This document shows positions 18,379 through 26,802 of a DNA stretch of 64,000 nt, piece by piece; positions within the stretch are counted from its first letter, which is position 1, and each line of letters starts with the position of its first letter. Location: contig NZ_CP088273.1 in assembly GCF_020731415.2 (NCBI RefSeq), forward strand, positions 1,741,001 through 1,805,000, given 5' to 3'. The notes under the pieces are model-generated. The model saw only the letters and a program-made list of their open reading frames with translations. It was not told the origin of the DNA and searched no databases. The DNA is from Phyllobacterium sp. T1293 (lineage in GTDB: Bacteria > Pseudomonadota > Alphaproteobacteria > Rhizobiales > Rhizobiaceae). The position numbers were made by a program, and so were the translations under genes.

Positions 18379-19131
18379 ATGATTTCTGACGGCAGTTTTC
18401 GGCTGGACGGCAAGCTTGCGCTTGTAACCGGCGCATCCCGCGGCATTGGCTATTTCCTTTCCAAAGAACTTGCAGCGCGCGGTGCGCATGTGATTGCCGT
18501 TGCCCGCACGGTGGGCGGGCTTGAAGAACTCGACGATGAAATCGTCGCCGCTGGCGGCTCGGCGACACTGGTTCCGCTTGATCTGACCGACATGCCCGCC
18601 ATCGACCGGCTCGGCGGCTCCATCTATGAGCGCTGGGGCAAACTCGACATTCTGGTTGCCAATGCGGGTGTTCTCGGCACGATTTCTCCGATTGGCCATG
18701 TGGAAGCAAAAGTCTTCGACAAGCTGATGAATATCAATGTTTCCAGCGTCTGGCGGCTGATCCGCACCACAGACCCGCTGCTGAAGCTCTCTGACGCGGG
18801 CCGCGCACTTCTCCTGTCATCGGGCGCTGCACATTCGGCCCGCGCCTATTGGGGCCCCTATGCGGCTTCCAAGGCCGCTGTCGAGGTGATGGGCCGCAGC
18901 TGGGCCGATGAAGCCCGCCAGACAAAGCTGCGCGTCAACTCGGTCAACCCCGGCGCAACCCGTACCGCCATGCGCGCGCAAGCTGTTCCGGGCGAAGACC
19001 CCGAAACTTTGCCAACACCCGCCGAAGTTGCCGCCAAGATCGCCCTCATTCTCGATCCGAAGATTGATGATACGGGCAAGCTCTATGATGTGCGCGCCGG
19101 TAAGCTGCTGGGCTACAACAATCCGAGTTAG
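18379..19131 (+). CDS. Short-chain dehydrogenase/reductase
   Basis: This is a classical SDR of 250 residues. It has TGASRGIG at 17-24, NAG at 96-98 and the active site Ser149, Tyr162 and Lys166 (PYAASKAAVE). The final part (NPGATRTAMRAQAVPGEDPE) resembles oxidoreductases annotated next to purF in Brucellaceae. The substrate cannot be told from sequence. It is probably co-transcribed with purF. Confidence 0.88.
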   Translation: MISDGSFRLDGKLALVTGASRGIGYFLSKELAARGAHVIAVARTVGGLEELDDEIVAAGGSATLVPLDLTDMPAIDRLGGSIYERWGKLDILVANAGVLGTISPIGHVEAKVFDKLMNINVSSVWRLIRTTDPLLKLSDAGRALLLSSGAAHSARAYWGPYAASKAAVEVMGRSWADEARQTKLRVNSVNPGATRTAMRAQAVPGEDPETLPTPAEVAAKIALILDPKIDDTGKLYDVRAGKLLGYNNPS

Positions 19132-19155
19132 TGAGTGGATAGTAGTGAGTAGCAA

Positions 19156-19468
19156 GTGGTTCGTGGTTCGTGGTTCGTGGTTCGACAAGCTCACCATGAG
19201 GGAGAGTGTGGATGCAAGATAATCGTCATGGGTGCAGAACTTGACTCCTCATACCCCACCCATCTCCGTCATCCTCGGGCTTGACCCGAGGACCCACGGC
19301 TAAGGAGAGCAGATCAATCCGTATGTTCAGCGCCTTTAGTTTGTGGGTCCTCGGGTCAAACCCGAGGATGACGGAGAGATTGGAGGATTGCGGGCAGCTA
19401 AATTCTGCACCCATGACGATTATCTTGCATCCACACTCTCCCTCATCCCGAGCTTGTCAAAGGGCACA
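19156..19468. repeat. Composite element: B inverted repeat enclosing an A doublet
   Basis: The outer B arms at 19196-19239 and 19403-19446 are a perfect 44-bp inverted repeat containing GATGCAAGATAATCGTCATG. The inner A doublet spans 19266-19374 (CCGTCATCCTCGGG at left, CCCGAGGATGACGG at right). The left B arm is preceded by four tandem copies of GTGGTTC (units of GTGGTTC or GTGGTTCGT). The element starts 25 bases after the SDR stop and fills the gap to the AraC gene. No gene is supported inside it. Confidence 0.88.
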
Positions 19469-19510
19469 GCGGGAAATGCAGCGACAAACTCACGCCTCAG
19501 CAAACTGCCA

Positions 19511-20590
19511 TCACCCAGCCAACCGAATAACCGTCCCACCTGAGTTATCCCGTGCCAGAGCATTGGCCCGCCATGCCCTGGGGCTCATACCGGTAACGCG
19601 CAGGAACTCGCGGTTGAAGTTGGATTTGGTCTGAAACCCGGCATCAAACATGACGTTGGTAACTGATAGCTCCGTATCAGCCAGCAGACGGCAGGCTTCC
19701 TTCACCCTGAAATCATTGACATATTGCGAGACGCTCATCGCCTTGACCCGGTTGACGGCAGTGGAAACCTGCCGGGCTGACAGGCCCATCTTGCGGGCAA
19801 GACGGTTCAGATTAAGATCAACATCGCGGTAGAGCGCGCGGGATTGCATCAGGCTGTCGAGCGCGGCGGCGATATCCGTATCCTCACCGCTCGGAGCCAC
19901 CGGCAAAGCGCCCTCTTCCGCGCTAGTGTCAATGTGCTCCTCCGGTCGGCTGGTCCCGGCAACCGTCGCCGCCGCACCCAGAACCAGCATGGCAAGCACA
20001 TTGCCAATAGCAACGATGCGGCCTGAATGCATACCGCCTGACTCGGCAAAATCCCAGCTGATGACAACATCGATGATTGCAGAACTGGCAATGGCAAAAG
20101 CTGTGATCTGCAGCGCCCTGTAGGCACTGATAACGCCATCCAATCGGGATGAGCCCAGTGCATCGGGTCCGCGCCATGCCAGACGGCAAAGCGCAATTCC
20201 ATAGCCTGCAAAAATGACAATGATCGTCAGAGATATCGGCGCGGGCCAGAAAGCGATCAGGCCAATGATCAGCAATGTTGGTAAGACGTGCATCAGGAGA
20301 AGCGGACGCTTTGTTGGAGGGCGTTCGGTGCGCAGGCCTTCAAAGCTCAACCATGCGAGCGTTGCAATGATGACCGCAAGAACCGCCTGCAGCGGCAATA
20401 TCTCCAGCATATTATAACCCCAGCGGATACCGATCACGACCGATTGCAAGGCATAGACCGAAATCAAAGCCAGAAAGAATGGATTTGTAACGCTGCCATC
20501 ATTGCGCCTGATCATCTGGATCAGGAGAACGACGAGCAGGACAGCAACCACAAAGGGCAATGGAACAAACAGCATGAAGATGTCCGGCAT
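19511..20590 (-). CDS. Membrane-anchored AraC-type regulator (7TM N-terminus)
   Basis: A 359-residue protein with about seven hydrophobic segments in its first two thirds (for example FVPLPFVVAVLLVVLLIQMI and VLAMLVLGAAATVAG). A C-terminal AraC DNA-binding domain follows (LNLNRLARKMGLSARQVSTA, then VTNVMFDAGFQTKSNFNREF). This architecture suggests a receptor that senses a membrane or envelope signal and binds DNA directly. I chose the ATG at 20590 (MPDIFMLFVPL) over an upstream TTG. It is divergent from the exported protein at 20712, a likely target. The ligand is unknown. Confidence 0.8.
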   Translation of the reverse strand: MPDIFMLFVPLPFVVAVLLVVLLIQMIRRNDGSVTNPFFLALISVYALQSVVIGIRWGYNMLEILPLQAVLAVIIATLAWLSFEGLRTERPPTKRPLLLMHVLPTLLIIGLIAFWPAPISLTIIVIFAGYGIALCRLAWRGPDALGSSRLDGVISAYRALQITAFAIASSAIIDVVISWDFAESGGMHSGRIVAIGNVLAMLVLGAAATVAGTSRPEEHIDTSAEEGALPVAPSGEDTDIAAALDSLMQSRALYRDVDLNLNRLARKMGLSARQVSTAVNRVKAMSVSQYVNDFRVKEACRLLADTELSVTNVMFDAGFQTKSNFNREFLRVTGMSPRAWRANALARDNSGGTVIRLAG

Positions 20591-20711
20591 GAGTTGACTG
20601 CCCGCACTATGTCCTGAAACGCGATCCCGGACGACCTGAATTGTGATCAAGGTCGAGATAACGGTGAAAAGGCCCTCCTGTGGCTCCAACGCCAATCATC
20701 AGGAGCGCACC

Positions 20712-21413
20712 ATGCTAAACCTTCTCACCGCCATTCTGCTTCTCTTCGGAACGATAACGCCAAGTGCGGCACAGGCCGGTTCGCTGCTTGATATCGGGCA
20801 GATCAACAGGGTCGCCATATCAGGCGAAGCAAGCCGCATCGAATTTGCTACAAGCAACACCGAGCCCTATCAGGCACGCATTACCAGCACCCGCTCCGGC
20901 TGGTTTTCCGGTTGGTCTTCAAGCTGGTTTTCCAATGAATGCGCCACCCGTACGACCATGGAGATCAGGGATCAGACCTTGCTCATCCACGTGGTGAACG
21001 CACCATTTCTCAGCCTCTCCGATTGCGAAGTCTCGATCCGCGCGAACCTGCCAGCAAATGCCAGCATCAACATTGAGCAAGCGGCGCTATCCGCCCGGCT
21101 TACCGGTGAATACGGCAATGTGTTTGTAAAAGGCCATGCGGCTGATTTCTCACTGGATGGCCATGCCTCCAACGTCGATATCTCAGGCGATGCAGTGCGC
21201 AGCGACTTGCGCTTCGCCCATATCAGCAACACCGAGACGATCCGGCTTGATTCCCATGCGCTCGATGCGTCCTTCACCTTCGGCGGTGATGTGCCGATCA
21301 ATTACACAGTGGATGCCAAGGCTTCGTTCATCGACAGCAAACGGGACAGCACGCCCGGCGCCAAACCCTCCATCGCGATCAAAAGCAACTATGCCCGCGT
21401 GACGATCCGCTAA
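20712..21413 (+). CDS. Exported beta-rich protein, function unknown
   Basis: A 233-residue protein with a signal peptide (MLNLLTAILLLFGTITPSAAQA). The mature part has alternating beta-strand-like repeats with many small and polar residues (VDISGDAVRSDLRFAHISNT), a pattern like DUF2807/DUF4097 adhesin-type right-handed beta solenoids. AGGAG lies 6 bases before the ATG at 20712, so the longer upstream frame is not used. It is divergent from a membrane AraC regulator and 31 bases before an exported hydrolase gene. The family call is tentative. Confidence 0.65.
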   Translation: MLNLLTAILLLFGTITPSAAQAGSLLDIGQINRVAISGEASRIEFATSNTEPYQARITSTRSGWFSGWSSSWFSNECATRTTMEIRDQTLLIHVVNAPFLSLSDCEVSIRANLPANASINIEQAALSARLTGEYGNVFVKGHAADFSLDGHASNVDISGDAVRSDLRFAHISNTETIRLDSHALDASFTFGGDVPINYTVDAKASFIDSKRDSTPGAKPSIAIKSNYARVTIR

Positions 21414-21444
21414 TCCTGTCAATCATCAATTAAGGAACACCATC

Positions 21445-22449
21445 ATGAAAGTGCTCAAGCTTGCCGTATTATCAGCCTGTTTCACCATGGCTACACTGCA
21501 AATGGTATCCGCAGCAGGGCTGCAATTCATTGATGTGCCAGATGATAGCCGTGGTCCTGCACTGGATGCGGCGGTGTGGTACCCCTGTACCGGTGAACCA
21601 GCGCCGGTGGATATTGGCTTTGATTATTCAACAGCCGTGAAGGACTGTCCCCTGACGGGCGAAAAACTCCCACTCATCGTCATCTCACATGGCGTCGGGG
21701 GTTGGTACGGCAATTTCCACACCCTTGCGGAAAAGCTTGCCGATGCGGGCTTTGTTGTCGCCGCCATCAATCATCCAAGAGACGGCGGACGCTCCAAAAC
21801 GCGCGACCCCGGCGATATCGCCTCAATGACCCAACGCCCCGTTGATATGACGCGTATGCTGGACTTTCTGCTGGCGTCATGGCCGGATCATTTTCGAATC
21901 GATATGGCCCATATTGGTTTCTTCGGTTTTTCCCGAGGCGGCTTTACCGGGCTTGGCATGATCGGCGGCAATCCCGACTGGAAGAAACTGCTCGACAACT
22001 GCCCTGTTTATCCGGGAAATCGCTTCTGCGAACAAATCCGCGCCGGTGCCATTGCCCCACTGACCGCCGATCCGCGCATCCGTGCCGCTGTCATTGCCGA
22101 TCCGGCGGGCGGCAGCCTGTTCACCCCGGAGAGTTTAGGCCGTGTGACCGTACCCGTACAACTCTGGGGTTCAGCATATGGCGGCGACGGTCTATCCCCT
22201 GCCGATGCAGCCGCCGTCGCCGAACGCTTGCCAGTCAAGCCCGACTATCACCTCGTGGCAAACTCCGGCCATTTCTCATTCCTGCCACCCTGCTCCGAGG
22301 CCTTTGCCAAACTCGTTGCAAACTCTGGCGACGGAGAACTCTGCACCGATGCGCCGGGCTTTGACCGCACAGCCTTCCATAAGCAGTTCAATACGGATGT
22401 CCTGGCGTTTTTCCAGACGCATTTGATGGGTAAGGAACCAAGCAAATAG
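21445..22449 (+). CDS. Exported alpha/beta hydrolase (dienelactone hydrolase/PAF-acetylhydrolase-like)
   Basis: A 334-residue protein with a signal peptide ending near VSAAG (residue 25). The nucleophile elbow GFSRGG places the catalytic serine at 163. HG in VISHGVGG (about 80-85) is the oxyanion region, and His276 in NSGHFSFLPP is a likely catalytic histidine. Four or more cysteines may form periplasmic disulfides. It probably forms an operon with the exported protein upstream. The substrate is unknown; an ester or lipid is plausible. Confidence 0.8.
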   Translation: MKVLKLAVLSACFTMATLQMVSAAGLQFIDVPDDSRGPALDAAVWYPCTGEPAPVDIGFDYSTAVKDCPLTGEKLPLIVISHGVGGWYGNFHTLAEKLADAGFVVAAINHPRDGGRSKTRDPGDIASMTQRPVDMTRMLDFLLASWPDHFRIDMAHIGFFGFSRGGFTGLGMIGGNPDWKKLLDNCPVYPGNRFCEQIRAGAIAPLTADPRIRAAVIADPAGGSLFTPESLGRVTVPVQLWGSAYGGDGLSPADAAAVAERLPVKPDYHLVANSGHFSFLPPCSEAFAKLVANSGDGELCTDAPGFDRTAFHKQFNTDVLAFFQTHLMGKEPSK

Positions 22450-22490
22450 GGAGGTGGTGTGTGAGGATGCAAAGCCTCAGCAGCGTGGTG

Positions 22491-22700
22491 CGTGGTTTGC
22501 CCTTCGGCAAGCTCAGGAAGCTCACCATGAGGGACATACCTTCCCGTCATCCTCGGGCTTGACCCGAGGACCCATGACTAAAGAGTTCAAACAAATCAGC
22601 AGGCGTTGCGTTTTAAGATTGTGGGTCCTCGGGTCAAGCCCGAGGATGACGGGGGAGGTAAGCTCCTCATGGTGAGCTTCATGAGCTTGTCGAACCACGA
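22491..22700. repeat. Composite element: B arms enclosing an A doublet
   Basis: The left B arm (CTCACCATGAGGG, about 22520-22533) and the right B arm (CTCATGGTGAGCTT, about 22667-22680, then CTTGTCGAACCACGAAC) flank an A doublet at 22544-22652. It begins about 41 bases after the hydrolase stop. The arms are less regular than in the copy at 19.2 kb. No gene is seen in the interval 22450-22735. Confidence 0.85.
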
Positions 22701-22735
22701 ACAACCAGCGAACCACAGAACCTTGCAGTCCACTC

Positions 22736-23569
22736 TCAGGAAGCTGCTGGCGTCTCTGAAACAGCAACAGCGGCGGCATCAGCAGCTTCGTGGCGTTTCC
22801 ATGCCCGGGCGCTGAATGGCAGGGTGATAAAGAAGCCGATGGTCGTCAGCGTCAGTGTTTCCCACGTATAGCTCATCAGGAAAGCAACATAGACAACAAT
22901 GGCCAGAAAGCTCGGCATTACCCAGTCAGAGCGCAGTTTCGTTCCAGCGGCCTTGCCGCTGAAAACAGGCAGGCGGCTGATCATCAGGATTGCCACACCC
23001 ACCGTATAGGCTGCACCGGCAAAGGCCAGCGGGCGTGTTGGAGCAAGCCCTAAAAAGCCGAGATAGACAGGCAGCATCACCAGCATCGCGCCCGCAGGGG
23101 CCGGAACGCCGGTGAAAAAATTGTTCTGCCACAGCGGCTTGCCGACCACGTCCAGCATCACATTGAAACGGGCAAGGCGCAGGCAGCAGGCAATGCAATA
23201 AAGCAGCGCCGCGATCCAGCCGAAGGACCGGGCCTGATCGAGCATATAGGCATAGAGAACCAGCGCCGGTGCGACACCGAAATTGACAATATCGGCAAGC
23301 GAATCCATCTGCGCACCGAATTTCGTCGAGCCCTTCATCATGCGGGCAATGCGCCCGTCAATGCCATCAAGGAAAGCAGCGAGCAGAACCATCGAAACTG
23401 CCAGCTCAAACCGGTTCTCAAAGGCCAGCCGGATACCGGTAAGGCCGGCACAGATGGCCAGAACCGTGATCACGTTGGGAATGAGATAGCGCATGGGAAT
23501 GCGCGAGCCTGTCGGCTCCTTCACCTCAGGCTTATCGTCAAACAGCGGATCGGTATCAGCTTCGCTCAT
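22736..23569 (-). CDS. pssA: CDP-diacylglycerol-serine O-phosphatidyltransferase
   Basis: PssA condenses CDP-diacylglycerol and serine to phosphatidylserine in the inner membrane. The full CDP-alcohol phosphatidyltransferase signature is present as DGIDGRIAR followed by MMKGSTKFGAQMDSLAD. There are about eight membrane segments, and the length is 277 residues from the ATG at 23569. That start lies 10 bases after the psd stop, with GAGG overlapping the psd stop codon, so translation is probably coupled. Together with psd it makes phosphatidylethanolamine. Confidence 0.95.
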   Translation of the reverse strand: MSEADTDPLFDDKPEVKEPTGSRIPMRYLIPNVITVLAICAGLTGIRLAFENRFELAVSMVLLAAFLDGIDGRIARMMKGSTKFGAQMDSLADIVNFGVAPALVLYAYMLDQARSFGWIAALLYCIACCLRLARFNVMLDVVGKPLWQNNFFTGVPAPAGAMLVMLPVYLGFLGLAPTRPLAFAGAAYTVGVAILMISRLPVFSGKAAGTKLRSDWVMPSFLAIVVYVAFLMSYTWETLTLTTIGFFITLPFSARAWKRHEAADAAAVAVSETPAAS

Positions 23570-23579
23570 GCCGCGCGCC

Positions 23580-24278
23580 TCAGCTGATACGGACCAGCGG
23601 AGCGCTGGGCTCGCCGCCGAATTCCGCAAGCACACTTTCACCACCAATGGCTGTCTGACCAACAGCAACGCGCGGGGCAAAACCTTCAGGCAGATAGACA
23701 TCAACGCGCGAGCCGAAGCGGATCAGGCCAAAGCGTTCGCCAATCGAAATGGAATTGTTTTCATCCGCCCAGCAGACGATACGGCGGGCAACCAGACCGG
23801 CGATCTGCACAACCGCGACCTGCCCGTTTGGGCTGTCGATCACAAGGCCGTTGCGTTCATTCTCGGCGCTGGCCTTGTCGAGTTCAGCATTGAGGAATTT
23901 GCCCGGCTTGTGAACGATTGTCGTGATGCGGCCGCGCACTGGCGCGCGGTTGATGTGGCACGAAAACACATTCATGAACACGGAAATGCGGGTCATTTCC
24001 CGGTCGCCAAGATTAAGCTCACGCGGCGGAACCGCGGGGCCAACCGCGGAAATAAGGCCGTCGGCGGGGCTTATCACCAGTTTATCGTCCGTGGGTGTCA
24101 CGCGCTGCGGATCGCGATAAAAATAGATGCACCAGGCCGTGAGGATGAGGCCGATCCAGAACAGGGGTTCCCAGAAATAGCCGAGAACCACGGTCACACC
24201 GGCAAAACCGGCGATGAACGGATAACCCTCCCGGTGGATGGGTACCAGCGTGTTGCGGATGGAATCGACAAGGCTCAT
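23580..24278 (-). CDS. psd: Phosphatidylserine decarboxylase proenzyme
   Basis: Psd decarboxylates phosphatidylserine to phosphatidylethanolamine using a pyruvoyl group made by self-cleavage. This is the short 232-residue form; Gly189-Ser190 in [11 protein letters not shown] is the predicted cleavage site. [18 protein letters not shown] is the conserved core, and the N-terminus has two hydrophobic segments. AGGAA precedes the ATG at 24278. It is the first gene of the psd-pssA pair. Confidence 0.95.
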   Translation of the reverse strand: MSLVDSIRNTLVPIHREGYPFIAGFAGVTVVLGYFWEPLFWIGLILTAWCIYFYRDPQRVTPTDDKLVISPADGLISAVGPAVPPRELNLGDREMTRISVFMNVFSCHINRAPVRGRITTIVHKPGKFLNAELDKASAENERNGLVIDSPNGQVAVVQIAGLVARRIVCWADENNSISIGERFGLIRFGSRVDVYLPEGFAPRVAVGQTAIGGESVLAEFGGEPSAPLVRIS

Positions 24279-24443
24279 TGGTTTGTTCCTGACAGCGCCA
24301 AATACTCGCCCGGCAGCATATACGCGCCACCGGAATTGCGCGTTACTTATCGGAGATTGGCAGCGGGAGCAAACCTTTCAACCCGGCCTGGACAATTCAT
24401 CAGCAGAATTATTCATTGGCCGGGTTTTGCTGGGCGCGACGTT

Positions 24444-26342
24444 TTAAGGTTCGACGGCGACATCCAAAGCTGGCTTGCCGCGTACGACGACGCCAAGATC
24501 GTCCTCCTCGCGCACCTTGCGCAGACGCTCTTCAGCCTCGGTTGCTTCGCGCTGGCGGTTCCACATGGAGGCGTAAAGGCCATTCTCTGCCAGAAGTGCC
24601 GTATGCCTTCCCCGCTCGGCAATCACACCATCCTTGAGCACAATGATTTCATCAGCGCCGATAATGGTTGAGAGACGATGGGCGATGACCAGCGTCGTGC
24701 GGTCACGGCTGACGAGATCAAGCGCCGCCTGAATTTCATGTTCCGTGGCGCTGTCGAGCGCCGAGGTCGCCTCATCGAGGATCAGGATGGGCGGCGCTTT
24801 GAGAATGGTGCGCGCAATCGCAACCCGCTGCTTCTCGCCGCCTGAGAGTTTTAACCCGCGTTCGCCGACCATGGCGTCATAGCCCTCGGGCAGGCTTTTG
24901 ATAAAACTGCCGATCTGGGCAAGATCAGCCGCATTGCGCACTTCTTCTTCGCTCGCTGTGATGCGGCCATAACGGACGTTGTAGGCGATGGTATCATTGA
25001 ACAGGACCGTATCCTGCGGCACCATGCCAATCACCGCGCGCAGGCTCTCCTGCGTCACATCACGGATATCCTGACCATCAATGCTGATTGATCCGCCCTG
25101 AATATCGTAGAACCGGTAGAGCAGGCGCGACAATGTCGATTTGCCAGCGCCGGATGGGCCGACAATGGCAACAGTCTTGCCAGCGGGTACCTCGAAGCTC
25201 ACTCCCTTGAGGATTGGACGCTTCGGATCATAGGCAAACATCACATTGTCAAAGCGCACCGCACCCCGCTCGATAACCAGCGGCTTGGCATCAGGCTTGT
25301 CAGTAACTTCCTGTTCCACATCGAGAAGGTCGAACATCTGCTCAATATCCGTCAGGCCCTGCCGGACTTCGCGATAGATAAAGCCGATGAAATTGAGCGG
25401 GATCGAGAGCTGCATCAGCATGGCATTGATGAAAACGAAATCGCCAAGGGTCTGCGTACCAGCCAGAACCTCCCTGCCCGACATGATCATCATCACAGCC
25501 ATGCCGATACCGAAAATGACGGCCTGACCAAAATTCAGCCAGCCAAGCGATGTCCAGATGCGGGTTGCCGAGATTTCATAACGCGCCATGGCCGCGTCGA
25601 AACGCTTGGCTTCCATCTGCTCGTTGCCGAAATATTTGACCGTCTCGAAGTTCAGCAGCGAGTCAATCGCCTTGGTGTTGGCGTCCGTATCGGAGTCGTT
25701 CATGTCGCGGCGGATGTTGATGCGCCAGTCGCTGGCACGGATCGTAAACCACGTATAAAGCCAGACCGTTGCCACCACTACGGCCAGATAGGACAGGCCG
25801 TAAGCAAAGGCGAAAATCACGGCGGTCATCAGAAATTCGATGATCGTCGGTGCCGTATTGAGGATGGTGAACCGGACGATGGTTTCAATGCCCTTGGTGC
25901 CACGCTCAATAATGCGCGACAGACCGCCCGTGCGCCGTTCCACATGGAAGCGCAGCGACAGATTGTGCATATGGACGAAGGTCTTATAGGCAAGTTTTCG
26001 CACCGCATATTGCCCGACGCTGGCAAACAATGCATCGCGCAGCTGGTTAAGGCCAGCCTGAATGATCCGCGCCGCGTTATAGGCAGCAACCAGCATGAGC
26101 GGGCCCACCAGAATGAGCGGCACCAGATCGGAGGCCACGAACTTGCCATTCAGCGCATTTGTTGCCCATTTGAAGAAGTACGGCACCAGAATGAGCACAA
26201 TTTTGGAAATCAGCAGATAAAACGATGCCCAGACGACCCGCATTTTCAGGTCAGGTCGCTCATCGGGCCACATATAGTCCCAAAGATTGCGAATGGTCTG
26301 GAGTGTTTTGCCAGACTCGGAAGAGACGGTTTTTTCAGCCAC
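24444..26342 (-). CDS. Atm1-like ABC exporter (fused membrane and ATPase domains)
   Basis: A 632-residue half-transporter. The N-terminal part has about six membrane helices. The ATPase domain has Walker [20 protein letters not shown], signature LSGGEKQRVAIAR and Walker B ILILDEATSALD. The sequence (for example NWFD-like LLNFETVKYFGNE) fits the Atm1/HMT1/ABCB7 family, which exports glutathione-linked sulfur species or metal-glutathione conjugates. I chose the GTG at 26342, with AGGAA 6 bases before it and 2 bases after the ArsR stop. Co-transcription with an ArsR repressor suggests metal- or thiol-dependent control. Confidence 0.88.
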   Translation of the reverse strand: MAEKTVSSESGKTLQTIRNLWDYMWPDERPDLKMRVVWASFYLLISKIVLILVPYFFKWATNALNGKFVASDLVPLILVGPLMLVAAYNAARIIQAGLNQLRDALFASVGQYAVRKLAYKTFVHMHNLSLRFHVERRTGGLSRIIERGTKGIETIVRFTILNTAPTIIEFLMTAVIFAFAYGLSYLAVVVATVWLYTWFTIRASDWRINIRRDMNDSDTDANTKAIDSLLNFETVKYFGNEQMEAKRFDAAMARYEISATRIWTSLGWLNFGQAVIFGIGMAVMMIMSGREVLAGTQTLGDFVFINAMLMQLSIPLNFIGFIYREVRQGLTDIEQMFDLLDVEQEVTDKPDAKPLVIERGAVRFDNVMFAYDPKRPILKGVSFEVPAGKTVAIVGPSGAGKSTLSRLLYRFYDIQGGSISIDGQDIRDVTQESLRAVIGMVPQDTVLFNDTIAYNVRYGRITASEEEVRNAADLAQIGSFIKSLPEGYDAMVGERGLKLSGGEKQRVAIARTILKAPPILILDEATSALDSATEHEIQAALDLVSRDRTTLVIAHRLSTIIGADEIIVLKDGVIAERGRHTALLAENGLYASMWNRQREATEAEERLRKVREEDDLGVVVRGKPALDVAVEP

Positions 26343-26344
26343 GA

Positions 26345-26680
26345 TTATTCCTTGATGGCCGCAGCGTTTACCCGCGCTGCCGGCACAATAATATCGGGTG
26401 GACAGCAAAGATTGGCCATATCGCTGACAAGGGCGGCGACATCGGCAAACGCGTCCGGATTGATGCTGTAATGGGAACTCTGACCTGATTGCCGGTAATT
26501 CACCAGTCCGGCATCAACCAGTATTTTCAGATGTTGCGATACGGTCGACTGCGCCAGATCAAGCGTGGCGACAATATCCTTGCAGCAGGAGGTATTCATC
26601 CCGGCAAGCTGCCTGATAATGCGCAAGCGGGCCGGATGGGCAAGCGCGGTCAGTATCCGCGCTGTCTCCACATCAGACAT
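26345..26680 (-). CDS. ArsR family winged-helix repressor
   Basis: A 111-residue ArsR/SmtB-type repressor. The helix-turn-helix reads DLAQSTVSQHLKILVDAGLV, followed by the wing NYRQSGQSSHYSI. Two Cys pairs, SCCKDIV before the recognition helices and NLCCPPD near the C-terminus, could bind a thiophilic metal or sense thiols. I prefer the ATG at 26680 (MSDVETARIL), because a longer start at 26710 would fall inside the predicted operator palindrome. It is followed, 2 bases later, by the Atm1-like exporter, its likely target. Confidence 0.88.
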   Translation of the reverse strand: MSDVETARILTALAHPARLRIIRQLAGMNTSCCKDIVATLDLAQSTVSQHLKILVDAGLVNYRQSGQSSHYSINPDAFADVAALVSDMANLCCPPDIIVPAARVNAAAIKE

Positions 26681-26708
26681 TGCCTGTTGAAATCGATTGC
26701 TGCATTTC

Positions 26709-26748
26709 ATCGTTCATCGGCGATAAACGATATAACTTTCTAATGCAA
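26709..26748 (-). promoter_or_regulatory. Promoter and overlapping palindromic operator of the ArsR-ABC pair
   Basis: A 23-base near-perfect palindrome (ATCGTTcATCG, centre G, CGATaAACGAT; 10 of 11 pairs match) lies at 26709-26731, about 29 bases before the preferred start codon. On the minus strand TTGCAT (26743-26748) and TATCGC (26720-26725) are 17 bases apart, so the -10 box lies within the palindrome. This fits repression by the ArsR protein. Binding itself is inference. Confidence 0.6.
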
Positions 26749-26749
26749 G

Positions 26750-26784
26750 GATAAAAGAAAGGCCGCCTTTGCGCAAAGACGGCC
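26750..26784 (-). terminator. Rho-independent terminator after the LysM gene
   Basis: Read on the minus strand, GGCCG-t-CTTTG pairs with CAAAG-g-CGGCC and is followed by TTTCTTTT. It begins 19 bases after the LysM gene stop and separates that gene from arsR. Confidence 0.85.
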
Positions 26785-26802
26785 CTCCTCGAGCAGATAA
26801 TT

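Noticed and set aside
23493..24671. 392-codon open frame on the plus strand
   Set aside because: It is antisense to psd, the start of pssA and the end of the ABC exporter gene, all of which have clear family motifs.
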